The notes under the pieces: generated by a model
Seen by the model: the letters and a program-made list of their open reading frames with translations, nothing else
What the model was told of the DNA's origin: nothing
Database searches by the model: none
Position numbers and translations under genes: made by a program
NCBI GenBank assembly: GCA_936924235.1
Contig: CAKZHN010000079.1
Coordinates: 1-5,629, forward strand
Direction of reading: 5' to 3'
Length of the DNA: 5,629 bases
Source: an uncultured Rhodoplanes sp.
Lineage (GTDB): Bacteria; Pseudomonadota; Alphaproteobacteria; Rhizobiales; Xanthobacteraceae
In this document: piece after piece, positions 1 to 5,629 of the stretch
Position numbering within the stretch: position 1 is the stretch's first letter
Layout: every line of letters begins with the position of its first letter

Positions 1-1
1 C

Positions 2-526
2 TTCGCCAAGCAGTCCGGCGGCGGCGTCAGCATCGAGAGCGCACCGGGGAAAGGCACGGCGATCCGCATCTATCTGCCGCCGGCCGAAGAGCTGAGTGCC
101 GATGCCTCTCCAGCGATGCTCGCTCCCATTCCGGCGCATCTGTCGAACGCCACCATTCTTCTGGTCGACGACGACAATGCGGTGCGCGACGTCACGGCGA
201 CATATCTGCGCGAGATGGGCTATCGGGTGATGGAGGCCGGCAGCGGCGGTGCTGCTCTCGAACTGCTGGAATCGACCACCGAAGTCGACCTGCTGCTGTT
301 CGACTTCGCTATGCCGGGGATGAACGGTGCGGAGCTTGCCCGGCAGGTCCACAGCCGCCGGCCCAAGCTTCCTGTGCTGTTCGTGACCGGCTTCGCCGAG
401 AAGGACGCGTTTGAAAGCATCAGCGAGCGAAGCATCATCCGCAAGCCGATCAACGTGCACGAACTGTCGACGAAGGTGCAGGCCTCGCTGTCGTTGAAGG
501 CCACTGCCGCGCATGGCCGGGCGTGA
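2..526 (+). CDS. Hybrid sensor histidine kinase, C-terminal part (ATPase end plus receiver domain); 5' end outside window
   Basis: The frame is open from base 2 to the TGA at 524-526, giving 174 residues of a longer protein. Residues 1-27 are the end of a histidine kinase ATPase domain: the G2-box stretch GGGVSIESAPGKGT (residues 6-19) is followed by the strand AIRIYLP. A Pro/Ala-rich linker leads to a complete receiver domain, about residues 50-168. It has an acidic pocket (DDD, 56-58), a phospho-acceptor Asp in FDFAMPGMNG (Asp101), the switch Thr in VTG (Thr129) and the conserved Lys in RKP (Lys148). The kinase would therefore pass phosphate from its upstream His to this Asp, or use the domain as an autoregulator. 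The internal ATG at 116 is not a separate response regulator start, because the ATPase sequence runs into it without a break. The signal sensed cannot be told, since the sensory and His-containing parts lie outside the window. No partner gene follows on this strand. Confidence 0.88.
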   Translation, partial: FAKQSGGGVSIESAPGKGTAIRIYLPPAEELSADASPAMLAPIPAHLSNATILLVDDDNAVRDVTATYLREMGYRVMEAGSGGAALELLESTTEVDLLLFDFAMPGMNGAELARQVHSRRPKLPVLFVTGFAEKDAFESISERSIIRKPINVHELSTKVQASLSLKATAAHGRA

Positions 527-571
527 GCCCAGCGAGCCTGCGCAGGAACGATCCGGCTGTGCATGAAAAGT

Positions 572-649
572 TGGAGGCCGGGCCCTGGAATCGAACCAGG
601 GCTTGCGAGGTTTTGCGGGCCTCTCGCGTATCCTCTCCGCCACCCGGCC
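572..649 (-). tRNA. Divergent tRNA-Cys-like gene, anticodon GCA, non-canonical structure
   Basis: Read on the minus strand from 649, a 7-bp perfect acceptor stem (GGCCGGG with CCCGGCC) encloses a tRNA core, then discriminator U73 and an encoded CCA (574-572). The core bases U8, A14, G15, G18, G19 and the T loop TTCGATT closed by G53-C61 are all present. The D stem is GCG/CGC with G13 facing A22 and U at position 21. U21, a 13:22 purine mismatch, G15 with G48, U73 and GCA together recall tRNA-Cys of E. coli. Oddities: the anticodon arm pairs only GAGG with CCTC around nine bases (or five pairs with a C31-A39 mismatch), C replaces the near-universal U33, one extra base sits between positions 25 and 27, and an extra C-G pair (601/583) makes the acceptor plus T branch 13 bp instead of 12. 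It may be a minor isoacceptor, a tRNA-like regulatory RNA or a decaying copy; the perfect acceptor and T stems argue against long-standing decay. Confidence 0.6.
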
Positions 650-658
650 AACCCCGCC

Positions 659-686
659 AATCTACAAATTGCGCCGCGGACGGCAA
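659..686 (-). promoter_or_regulatory. Candidate sigma-70-type promoter of the tRNA-Cys-like gene
   Basis: On the minus strand TTGCCG (686-681) is separated by 16 bases from TAGATT (664-659). Each box matches the housekeeping consensus at four of six positions. Initiation six or seven bases downstream would fall near 652, leaving only a two- or three-base leader before the tRNA 5' end at 649. The placement suggests that the tRNA-like gene is transcribed, but the motif is weak and has not been tested. Confidence 0.4.
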
Positions 687-881
687 CGCCATTGCGGTTT
701 CAGGATAAACATTGTCCTAAGCCGCAGCCGGCGCGTTAACCGGGCACAAATCACTCGCCATTTGCGTGTGTTGGCATCGGCCGGGATCGACATCAGCGGG
801 CGTCCCGGGCGGCTTTCCAGCTTCCACCGCGGTGCAGCAACGCTTGCGACCTGCTATGCTGGGTTCCAGGAACCGGGTGCC

Positions 882-1883
882 ATGCAGATTTCCATCCTCG
901 ACGACTATCACGACACCGTCCGCACGCTGGCCTGCTTCAAGAAGCTGGACGGCCATGACGTCACGGTCTGGAACGACCATGTCCAGGACCTCGACGCCCT
1001 CGCCGACCGGCTGAAGGACACCGAGGTGCTGGTGCTGATCCGCGAGCGCACCAAGATCCGCGCGCCGCTGCTCGAACGACTGCCCAAGCTCAAGCTGATC
1101 AGCCAGCGCAGCGTCTATCCGCATATCGACATCGACGCCTGCACCGAGCTCGGCATCGTGGTGTCGTCGGACATGCATGCCGGCACGCCGTCCTACGCCA
1201 CCGCCGAATTGACGTGGGGCCTGATCGTCGCGGCGTTCCGCCAGATCCCGCAGCAGATGGCCTCGCTCAAGGCCGGCACCTGGCAGATCGGCGTCGGCTC
1301 GACCTTGCGCAACAAGACGCTCGGCATCTTCGGCTACGGCCGGATCGGCGCCGCCGTCGCGGGCTACGGCAAGGCGTTCGGCATGAACGTCGTGGTCTGG
1401 GCGCGGCCGCAGTCGCTGGTGCGCGCCAAGGCCGAGGGCTTCGTGGTGGCGCCGAGCAAGCAGGCGTTCTTCGAGCGCTGCGACGTCATCACGCTGCACA
1501 TGCGCCTGGTCGACGCCACGCGCAACATCGTGACCTATGACGACCTGCGCCGCATGAAGCCCACCGCGCTGCTCGTCAACACCAGCCGCGCGCCGCTGAT
1601 CGAGCGCGGCGCGCTGGTCGAGGCGCTGCGCGGCGGCCGCCCGGGGATGGCCGCGGTCGACGTCTACGAGGAGGAGCCGGTGCGCGACACCGCGCATCCG
1701 TTGCTCAACATGGACAACGTGATCTGCACGCCGCATCTCGGCTACGTGACGCGCGACGAATACGAGATCCAGTTCGCCGACATCTTCGATCAGATCACGG
1801 CTTATGCCGAAGGCAATCCGACCAACGTCGTGAACCCGGACGTGCTGAAGTCGGAAGCGCGGCGCATGGCCGTAGCGGGCTGA
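882..1883 (+). CDS. D-2-hydroxyacid dehydrogenase family protein, NAD(P)-dependent
   Basis: A complete 333-residue cytosolic oxidoreductase of the family that includes phosphoglycerate, glycerate and formate dehydrogenases; such enzymes reversibly convert 2-keto acids and D-2-hydroxy acids. The split substrate-binding domain occupies about residues 1-100 and 290-333, around a nucleotide-binding domain. The Rossmann motif is GYGRIG (151-156). The catalytic triad is visible as Arg236 in NTSRAPL, Glu265 in the EEEP motif and His285 in TPHLGY. The length is normal for the family. The frame is open back to 603, but the ATG at 882 is preferred: the protein then begins MQISILDDY, as expected for the first strand of the domain, and AGGAA (868-872) lies nine bases upstream. 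The upstream extension would be Arg-rich and run into the tRNA-like gene. The true substrate cannot be deduced, so no gene symbol such as serA is justified. It stands alone, converging on the next gene across a palindrome. Confidence 0.92.
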   Translation: MQISILDDYHDTVRTLACFKKLDGHDVTVWNDHVQDLDALADRLKDTEVLVLIRERTKIRAPLLERLPKLKLISQRSVYPHIDIDACTELGIVVSSDMHAGTPSYATAELTWGLIVAAFRQIPQQMASLKAGTWQIGVGSTLRNKTLGIFGYGRIGAAVAGYGKAFGMNVVVWARPQSLVRAKAEGFVVAPSKQAFFERCDVITLHMRLVDATRNIVTYDDLRRMKPTALLVNTSRAPLIERGALVEALRGGRPGMAAVDVYEEEPVRDTAHPLLNMDNVICTPHLGYVTRDEYEIQFADIFDQITAYAEGNPTNVVNPDVLKSEARRMAVAG

Positions 1884-1896
1884 TCACCACGACGCG

Positions 1897-2005
1897 GTCA
1901 TTCCGGGGCGCTCGCGTCAGCGAGCGAACCCGGAATCCAGACAAGCAGGCGCTTTCTCCGGAACTGGATCCGGGTTCGCGTGCTTCGCACGCGCCCCGGA
2001 ATGAC
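1897..2005. repeat. Composite palindromic intergenic repeat (Bradyrhizobium-type), possible bidirectional terminator
   Basis: The 15-bp ends GTCATTCCGGGGCGC (1897-1911) and its exact complement (1991-2005) form perfect outer arms. Inside each arm sits a hairpin: GCTCGC/GCGAGC around GTCA (1910-1925) and GCGTGC/GCACGC around TTC (1978-1992). A second pair of inverted arms follows (1924-1940 with 1964-1979), matching except for one extra A on the left. The centre (1941-1963) is unpaired. The whole can fold as a long stem carrying two side hairpins, on either strand. Palindromes with these ends are, to my knowledge, common between genes in Bradyrhizobium relatives. It starts 13 bp after the dehydrogenase stop and ends 9 bp before the stop of the convergent VOC gene, so it could end transcription from both sides, though there is no T-run. 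No transposase or other coding sequence is inside. Confidence 0.85.
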
Positions 2006-2014
2006 AACCGGCCG

Positions 2015-2902
2015 CTACTGCCGCTGCCGCAGATAGTCCGCCGACGGCGGCATGCCCCAGATGTCGCGCACGCCCTCCCACACCTTCGGGCGCTGCGGAT
2101 GATCGCGGTGCCACGGCCGCGGATCGAAATAGCCGAGCGACTCGTCGAGCATCTTGTCGAGCTCGGTGAACATCTCGATGATCTGGTCGTCCGGATTGCG
2201 ATGATAGGTGTAGATGTTGTGGCCCGGGCCGTGCCGTCCCGGCCCCCAGGCGATGTTGATGTTCTTCTGGCCGAGGAAATCCATCGCCGACTGCACCTGG
2301 GCCCAGTCCTTCAGCTCGAAGGCGATGTGGTGCATGTGGATGCGCTGGCCGCGCACGAAGTTGATGGTGTGGTGGTCGGGGCCGCAGCGCAGGAACACGA
2401 ACCAGTCCTCGATCCAGTCCGAGACGCGGAAGCCCAGCACCTTGCAGTAGAACTCCGCGTACTTCTTGCAATCGTCGACGCAGAACGCGAGATGCCCGAG
2501 CTTCAGCGGGCCGATGCCCGGAACCTGCTGCGGACCGGTGATCTGCTTCTGCTCGGCGAACACTTCGATCTCGGTGCCCTTCGGGTCCTTGAACACCAGG
2601 GCCTTGCCGATGCCGGGCGCCGCGTCCGAGCGCTCCTCGCCCTTGATGCCCTCGGCCTCGAGGCCTTTCTTGAGGTCGGCCAGCGAGGTGTGCGGATCGA
2701 CCTGGAACGACAGCTTGGTGCAGCGCGACTGATCGGCCTTGTTCAGCTGCACCACGAGGTCGCCGACCTTGCTGGCGAGATGGACGTGGCCGTTCTCCTT
2801 GCCCGCGACCTGCAGGCCCAGCACCTGCGTGAAGTAGTCGGTCTGCCGCGCCGTGTCCGGCGTCTCCATGGTGGCGTGGCTGAAGCGTTTGACCTGGATC
2901 AT
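2015..2902 (-). CDS. VOC family protein, two-domain extradiol (catechol 2,3-) dioxygenase type
   Basis: A 295-residue protein with two vicinal-oxygen-chelate modules, about residues 4-118 and 132-247, then a C-terminal tail rich in Trp and Pro. The C-terminal module carries what looks like a full type I extradiol dioxygenase site: metal ligands His137 (in LGHLAF), His191 or His192 (in HMHHIAFEL) and Glu243 (in QIIEMF), with His228 and Tyr233 in the positions of the acid-base and tyrosine residues of catechol 2,3-dioxygenases. The N-terminal module lacks such a set, as is usual. Family enzymes use Fe(II) to cleave catecholic rings beside the hydroxyls, so ring cleavage in the cytosol is the best guess, but the substrate is unknown. 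No other aromatic-degradation gene is nearby, which weakens any pathway claim. The start is well supported: GGAGG (2912-2908 on the minus strand) lies five bases before the ATG. The 170 bases upstream (2903-3072) show no gene and no clear promoter. Confidence 0.9.
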   Translation of the reverse strand: MIQVKRFSHATMETPDTARQTDYFTQVLGLQVAGKENGHVHLASKVGDLVVQLNKADQSRCTKLSFQVDPHTSLADLKKGLEAEGIKGEERSDAAPGIGKALVFKDPKGTEIEVFAEQKQITGPQQVPGIGPLKLGHLAFCVDDCKKYAEFYCKVLGFRVSDWIEDWFVFLRCGPDHHTINFVRGQRIHMHHIAFELKDWAQVQSAMDFLGQKNINIAWGPGRHGPGHNIYTYHRNPDDQIIEMFTELDKMLDESLGYFDPRPWHRDHPQRPKVWEGVRDIWGMPPSADYLRQRQ

Positions 2903-3072
2903 CAGTTCCTCCGATGCGCGCGAAGCCCCTCCTCGCGCCGCGTCTCAAGCGAATTCGGCGGGAACATGCTGGGTTTTCACGGGCCCGGCAAGGCTTGAGC
3001 CGACATGCGGCGAAGGCCCGCCCTGCCAAAACCGCAGGCCCGCATTCCGGTGCAATGGCGGGGCGCGTCCGC

Positions 3073-3516
3073 TCAGGGCACCAGGTTCTCGAGTTGCGAA
3101 AAGCGCTCGTAGGTCAGTCCCGCGCACATCTCCAGATCGTCCGACAGGTACTGATTGATCTCGCCTGAGAGGAAAACCACGAGCCGCTGCTGGGAGCCCT
3201 CGTATTGGTTCCTGGAGTCGCGCGGATTGAAGCGCACGCAGGTGATGTAGAACTGCGCGCCCTTATAGGGCTTCATCACCGGGGTCGCGATATAGGCGTC
3301 GCGGACCTTGGTGGGGTTGGTGAGATTGCGCCGCATGAAGTCGGCGACCTGCGCCTTGTACTCGGCGGGAAACTTGCCGGGTTCGGGCGGCGGCTCGGTC
3401 TTCTGCCTGCCGAACGCGAAATCCGACGTGCCCGAGCTGGAGCAGCCGGCGAGCCAGAGCGCCGCAAGCGCGAGAAAGATGATCGGACAGGCACGCCGGA
3501 TCGTGTGTCCCAGCAA
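3073..3516 (-). CDS. Small lipoprotein of unknown function
   Basis: The protein begins with a typical lipoprotein signal: two Arg, a hydrophobic stretch (PIIFLALAALWLAG) and a lipobox LAGC whose Cys is residue 25 from the TTG start. The mature part should be lipid-anchored in the envelope. After a Ser/Gly segment and a Pro-rich linker (EPPPEPG) comes a compact domain of about 100 residues with an LTNPTKVRDAYI motif and two Cys, in ITCVRFNPRD (Cys93) and EMCAGLTYERF (Cys131), which could pair as a disulfide. I do not recognise a named family. I chose TTG at 3516 because GGGGAG lies eight bases upstream and the signal peptide then has normal length. The in-frame ATG at 3582 would add 22 residues, has no ribosome binding site and puts a long basic segment before the signal. 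Length is 147 residues from TTG or 169 from ATG. The gene is separate from the VOC gene (170-bp gap) and divergent from tRNA-Arg. Confidence 0.82.
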   Translation of the reverse strand: MLGHTIRRACPIIFLALAALWLAGCSSSGTSDFAFGRQKTEPPPEPGKFPAEYKAQVADFMRRNLTNPTKVRDAYIATPVMKPYKGAQFYITCVRFNPRDSRNQYEGSQQRLVVFLSGEINQYLSDDLEMCAGLTYERFSQLENLVP

Positions 3517-3524
3517 ATTGCAGA

Positions 3525-3530
3525 CTCCCC
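3525..3530 (-). promoter_or_regulatory. Ribosome binding site deciding the lipoprotein TTG start
   Basis: GGGGAG on the minus strand (3530-3525) is complementary to the 16S anti-Shine-Dalgarno end and lies eight bases before the TTG at 3516-3514. The competing ATG at 3582 is preceded by GGTGCGGCCTTT, with no comparable motif. Confidence 0.55.
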
Positions 3531-3624
3531 GCCTCGCGCCCCTCTTCCGCCCGCTGGATGCTAGACCACTTTCGGGCGTCATAAAGGCCGCACCGATATC
3601 CCCTGCCCGAACCCGCCGTGCGAA

Positions 3625-3652
3625 TTCCCAAGCCGCCCCGCTGTGCTATAGC
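3625..3652 (+). promoter_or_regulatory. Candidate promoter of tRNA-Arg
   Basis: TTCCCA (3625-3630) and TATAGC (3647-3652) are 16 bases apart, each matching the housekeeping consensus at four of six positions. A GC-rich stretch (gctcagccgcgacc) lies between the -10 box and the tRNA, as is common for stable RNA genes. The predicted start is near 3659, about six bases before the mature 5' end. Confidence 0.42.
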
Positions 3653-3664
3653 TCAGCCGCGACC

Positions 3665-3741
3665 GGCCCCGTAGCTCAACTGGATAGAGCAATGGATTTC
3701 GATTCCATAGGTTGGGAGTTCGAATCTCTCCGGGGTCGCCA
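3665..3741 (+). tRNA. tRNA-Arg, anticodon TCG (UCG)
   Basis: A complete 77-base cloverleaf with encoded CCA (3739-3741). The acceptor stem GGCCCCG pairs with CGGGGTC (one G2-U71 wobble) and the discriminator is G73. The D arm GCTC/GAGC carries A20, a known arginine identity base. The anticodon stem ATGGA/TCCAT holds the loop TTTCGAT, with U33 and anticodon TCG at 3699-3701. The T arm GGGAG/CTCTC (one G-U) closes TTCGAAT. The A15-U48 Levitt pair is present. It should read CGA and, by wobble, other CGN codons. It runs towards the 3' end of the TPR gene on the other strand, 58 bp away. Confidence 0.95.
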
Positions 3742-3799
3742 GTCCGCCGCTAAGGCCTTGAAACGACTTGGGTACTGAGTTTCCAGCGGCTCAGCGGGA

Positions 3800-5629
3800 T
3801 CACTGTCGTGTCATATGTTCCAGCGCAGCGCGCATGCGCTGAACCACATCGCCCCAATCGCCTGGTGCCGGCTGTCTGAATAATCGCATCGTCGGGTACC
3901 AGGGCGAGTCCTCGCGATCCAGCATCCATCGCCAGTCGGGCAGATGATTGAGCGGGACCCAGACGGCCTTGCCGAGCGCTCCGGCCAGATGCGCAAACGC
4001 GGTGTCCGAAGAAATCGTCAGGTCCAGAGACGCAATGACGGCAGCCGTATCGCCGAACGTGTCGTGCTCATCGTCGAGGCGGATGATTTGCGGATGACCG
4101 CGCAGCAGGTCGTCATCTCCCGGGCGAAGTCCTTTCTGCAGGCTGAACAATTCCACGCCCGGGACCTGCAGCAACGGAAGCAGCGGCGCCAGGCCGATCG
4201 AGCGGTGCGCGTCGCGGATGTAAGCCGGGTTGCCGCCCCAGTTGATGCCGACGCGGAGCGGGCCTTTGGCGCCGAAACGCTCTGCCCATTTGGCGCGCGC
4301 TTCTGCGGGGGCCGACAGATACGGCACGTCTGCCGGCACGGCGGCGAGCCCGGTGCCGAAGATCCGCGGCAACGAGCCCAGCGGACAGTACACGTCGAAG
4401 TCCGGCAGCGGATCGCCATGCACGACCAGTTGCGAGACGCCCGCCAGACTGGTCAGCAGATCGTGCAGCGGCCGCAACACGCGGAGCACAACACGGCCGC
4501 CGCGCGCGGCCACCAGCGGAGCGTATCGGCAGAACTGGATCGTGTCGCCGTAGCCCTGCTCGCTGTGCAGCAGGATGGTCTTGCCCGACAGGTCCTCGCC
4601 GCGCCACAGCGGCTGGCTGAAGTTCGGCTTGTGGCTTTTTCCCGGCTCGACCTCCCAGCGCGCTTCGTACAGCTCCCAGCCGCGGCGGAAATCGCCGGTC
4701 AGGAGCCGGCAGGCTGCCTCGGCAATCCGCGCGTCGGCGAGAGCCGGCTCGCGCTCTCCGACCCGTTGCCAGGACGCCATCGCCTCGTCGAAGCGCTTCA
4801 TCTCCAGGAGGACCTTGCCGCGATTGATGGCCGCATGGGCGTGCCCGGGGGATATCGCCAGAGCACGATCAAGATCCGACAACGCGGCTTCGTGCCGCTG
4901 CAAATCCAGCAGTGCGAGCGCGCGGCTGTTGTGCATGTCCGCATCGTTCGGATGCATGGACACGGCCCGGTCCAGTTGCGCGAGAGCCTCGTCGAGACGG
5001 CCCATCAGGCGCAACAGCTGGCCCCGGTTGCGAAGCAATTCGGGGTGCGACGGCGCCGCCGCCAGGGCGCGGTCGAATGACGCCAGCGCCTCCGGGTAGC
5101 GTTTCAGGTGGCGCAGCACGAGGCCACGGCTGTTGAGGGCCTCGACCTCGCCGGGCTGCAGCGCCAGCGCGCGATCGAGCGCTGCCAGCGCCTGCTCGTA
5201 TTGATTGAGCTCGCACAGCACCAGCGCCCGGTGACAGAGCGCGGGAACATTGTTGGGACTAATGACCGTGGAGCGATCAAGGTACGGCAGCGCATCTTCA
5301 AAGCGTTTGAGATTGTAGAGCGCGCGTCCGAGATTGTAGAGCGTGTCGGGATTGCCGGGCTCCAGCTTCAGCGCACGCTGCAGCGCATCGACGCCCTCCG
5401 GACCGCGTCCCAGTTCAAACAGGACAAAGCCCAGATAGCTGAGCGCATGAACGGAGTGCGGATTGACGGCAACGGCCTTTTTGAAAAGCTCGAAAGCCTC
5501 GGCCAACTTCTCCTGCTGGAATTTGAAGGCCCCGTAGCAGAACAGCGCGTCGAAATAAGTGGGGTGCTCCCGCACCAAGCCGGCGAACAACCGCTCCGCC
5601 TCCTGAAAGCGCCCGGTGTTCTGGTATTG
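3800..5629 (-). CDS. TPR protein with C-terminal family 9-like glycosyltransferase domain; 5' end outside window
   Basis: The frame is open to the window edge, giving 609 residues numbered from 5629; the first codons (QYQNTGRFQEAERLF) are already TPR sequence, so the TTG at 5590 is not the start. Eight gapless 34-residue TPR units follow at 27-298, preceded by a partial unit and followed by a divergent one (299-326) ending in WELYEARWE. After a linker (PLWRGEDLSGKTILLH) comes a GT-B-like domain, about 350-600, with a GYGD loop (359-362), NWGGNP (463-468), SSDTAFAHLAGA (Asp542, His547) and a PDWRW / DSPWYP / RLFRQ ending. That layout resembles ADP-heptose:LPS heptosyltransferases and is a widespread TPR-glycosyltransferase architecture in rhizobia. 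The TPR solenoid probably binds a protein or positions an acceptor. Glycosylation of a protein or surface polymer is inference; donor and acceptor are unknown. There is no signal peptide or membrane segment in the visible part. The neighbouring tRNA and lipoprotein give no functional hint. Confidence 0.9.
   Translation of the reverse strand, partial: QYQNTGRFQEAERLFAGLVREHPTYFDALFCYGAFKFQQEKLAEAFELFKKAVAVNPHSVHALSYLGFVLFELGRGPEGVDALQRALKLEPGNPDTLYNLGRALYNLKRFEDALPYLDRSTVISPNNVPALCHRALVLCELNQYEQALAALDRALALQPGEVEALNSRGLVLRHLKRYPEALASFDRALAAAPSHPELLRNRGQLLRLMGRLDEALAQLDRAVSMHPNDADMHNSRALALLDLQRHEAALSDLDRALAISPGHAHAAINRGKVLLEMKRFDEAMASWQRVGEREPALADARIAEAACRLLTGDFRRGWELYEARWEVEPGKSHKPNFSQPLWRGEDLSGKTILLHSEQGYGDTIQFCRYAPLVAARGGRVVLRVLRPLHDLLTSLAGVSQLVVHGDPLPDFDVYCPLGSLPRIFGTGLAAVPADVPYLSAPAEARAKWAERFGAKGPLRVGINWGGNPAYIRDAHRSIGLAPLLPLLQVPGVELFSLQKGLRPGDDDLLRGHPQIIRLDDEHDTFGDTAAVIASLDLTISSDTAFAHLAGALGKAVWVPLNHLPDWRWMLDREDSPWYPTMRLFRQPAPGDWGDVVQRMRAALEHMTRQ

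Noticed and set aside
116..526. A stand-alone 136-residue response regulator starting at the ATG at 116
   Set aside because: The same frame upstream encodes the end of a histidine kinase ATPase domain with no stop, so this is the receiver domain of a hybrid kinase. No ribosome binding site was evident before 116.
572..649. Reading the odd tRNA as tRNA-Sec because of the 13-bp branch
   Set aside because: There is no UCA anticodon, no long variable arm and no six-pair D stem; an 8-bp acceptor would also consume U8. The bases fit a cysteine-type tRNA better.
603..881. N-terminal extension of the dehydrogenase back to 603
   Set aside because: It would be Arg-rich, low in family resemblance, and overlap the tRNA-like gene; the ATG at 882 has a ribosome binding site and gives the normal family length.
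717..1736. Long open frame (339 codons) on the minus strand inside the dehydrogenase gene
   Set aside because: Composition is Arg/Asp/His/Ala-heavy, as expected for the antisense shadow of a GC-rich gene, with no recognisable domain.
2099..2998. Long plus-strand frame opposite the VOC gene
   Set aside because: The opposite strand carries a clear domain with active-site motifs and a strong ribosome binding site; this frame is low-complexity Val/Leu/Asp/Glu shadow.
3022..3038. Hairpin CCTGC/GCAGG with a seven-base loop downstream of the lipoprotein gene
   Set aside because: Only five pairs and no T-tract, so it is expected by chance in GC-rich DNA.
3746..3794. Inverted repeats (GCCGCT 3746-3751 with AGCGGC 3785-3790; CTGAG 3775-3779 with CTCAG 3790-3794) between tRNA-Arg and the TPR gene
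   Set aside because: Short arms, long or unstable loops and no T-run; not convincing as a terminator on either strand.
3700..3799. tRNA-Arg 3' end as an attachment site for an integrated element
   Set aside because: No integrase gene and no second copy of the tRNA 3' sequence in the window; the downstream gene is an ordinary chromosomal type.
3944..5080. 378-codon plus-strand frame opposite the TPR gene
   Set aside because: Antisense of repetitive TPR coding sequence in GC-rich DNA; Arg/Gln/Ala-rich without motifs.

Overview
This window looks like the chromosome of a GC-rich alphaproteobacterium, most likely Bradyrhizobium, Rhodopseudomonas or a close relative (Nitrobacteraceae). The grounds are the base composition, the protein flavours, tRNA genes that encode their own CCA, and an intergenic palindrome with GTCATTCCGGGGCGC ends of a type I know to be common in that family. 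The species cannot be named from the sequence alone.

Layout from left to right. (1) Positions 2-526, plus strand: the 3' end of a hybrid histidine kinase, comprising the last part of its ATPase domain and a complete receiver domain. (2) Positions 572-649, minus strand: a tRNA-like gene with cysteine features (GCA anticodon, U73, encoded CCA) but a highly irregular anticodon arm and one extra base pair in the acceptor/T branch. A promoter-like motif lies immediately upstream, at 659-686. The rest of 527-881 holds no gene that I can support. (3) Positions 882-1883, plus strand: a complete NAD(P)-dependent D-2-hydroxyacid dehydrogenase. (4) Positions 1897-2005: a 109-bp composite palindrome filling the gap between two convergent genes. 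(5) Positions 2015-2902, minus strand: a two-domain VOC / extradiol dioxygenase-type protein with its metal ligands intact. (6) Positions 3073-3516, minus strand: a small lipoprotein of unknown function, probably starting at TTG. (7) Positions 3665-3741, plus strand: a regular tRNA-Arg(UCG) with a plausible promoter. (8) Positions 3800-5629, minus strand: most of a TPR protein with a C-terminal glycosyltransferase-like (GT-B, family 9-like) domain, running off the right edge.

The genes do not form one operon or pathway; this is ordinary core-genome mosaic with short independent units. The dehydrogenase and the VOC protein converge on the palindrome. The lipoprotein and tRNA-Arg genes diverge from an 82-148 bp gap, depending on which lipoprotein start is used. 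The most unusual element is the divergent tRNA-Cys-like gene. I see no phage, transposon, CRISPR array, defence system or biosynthetic cluster.
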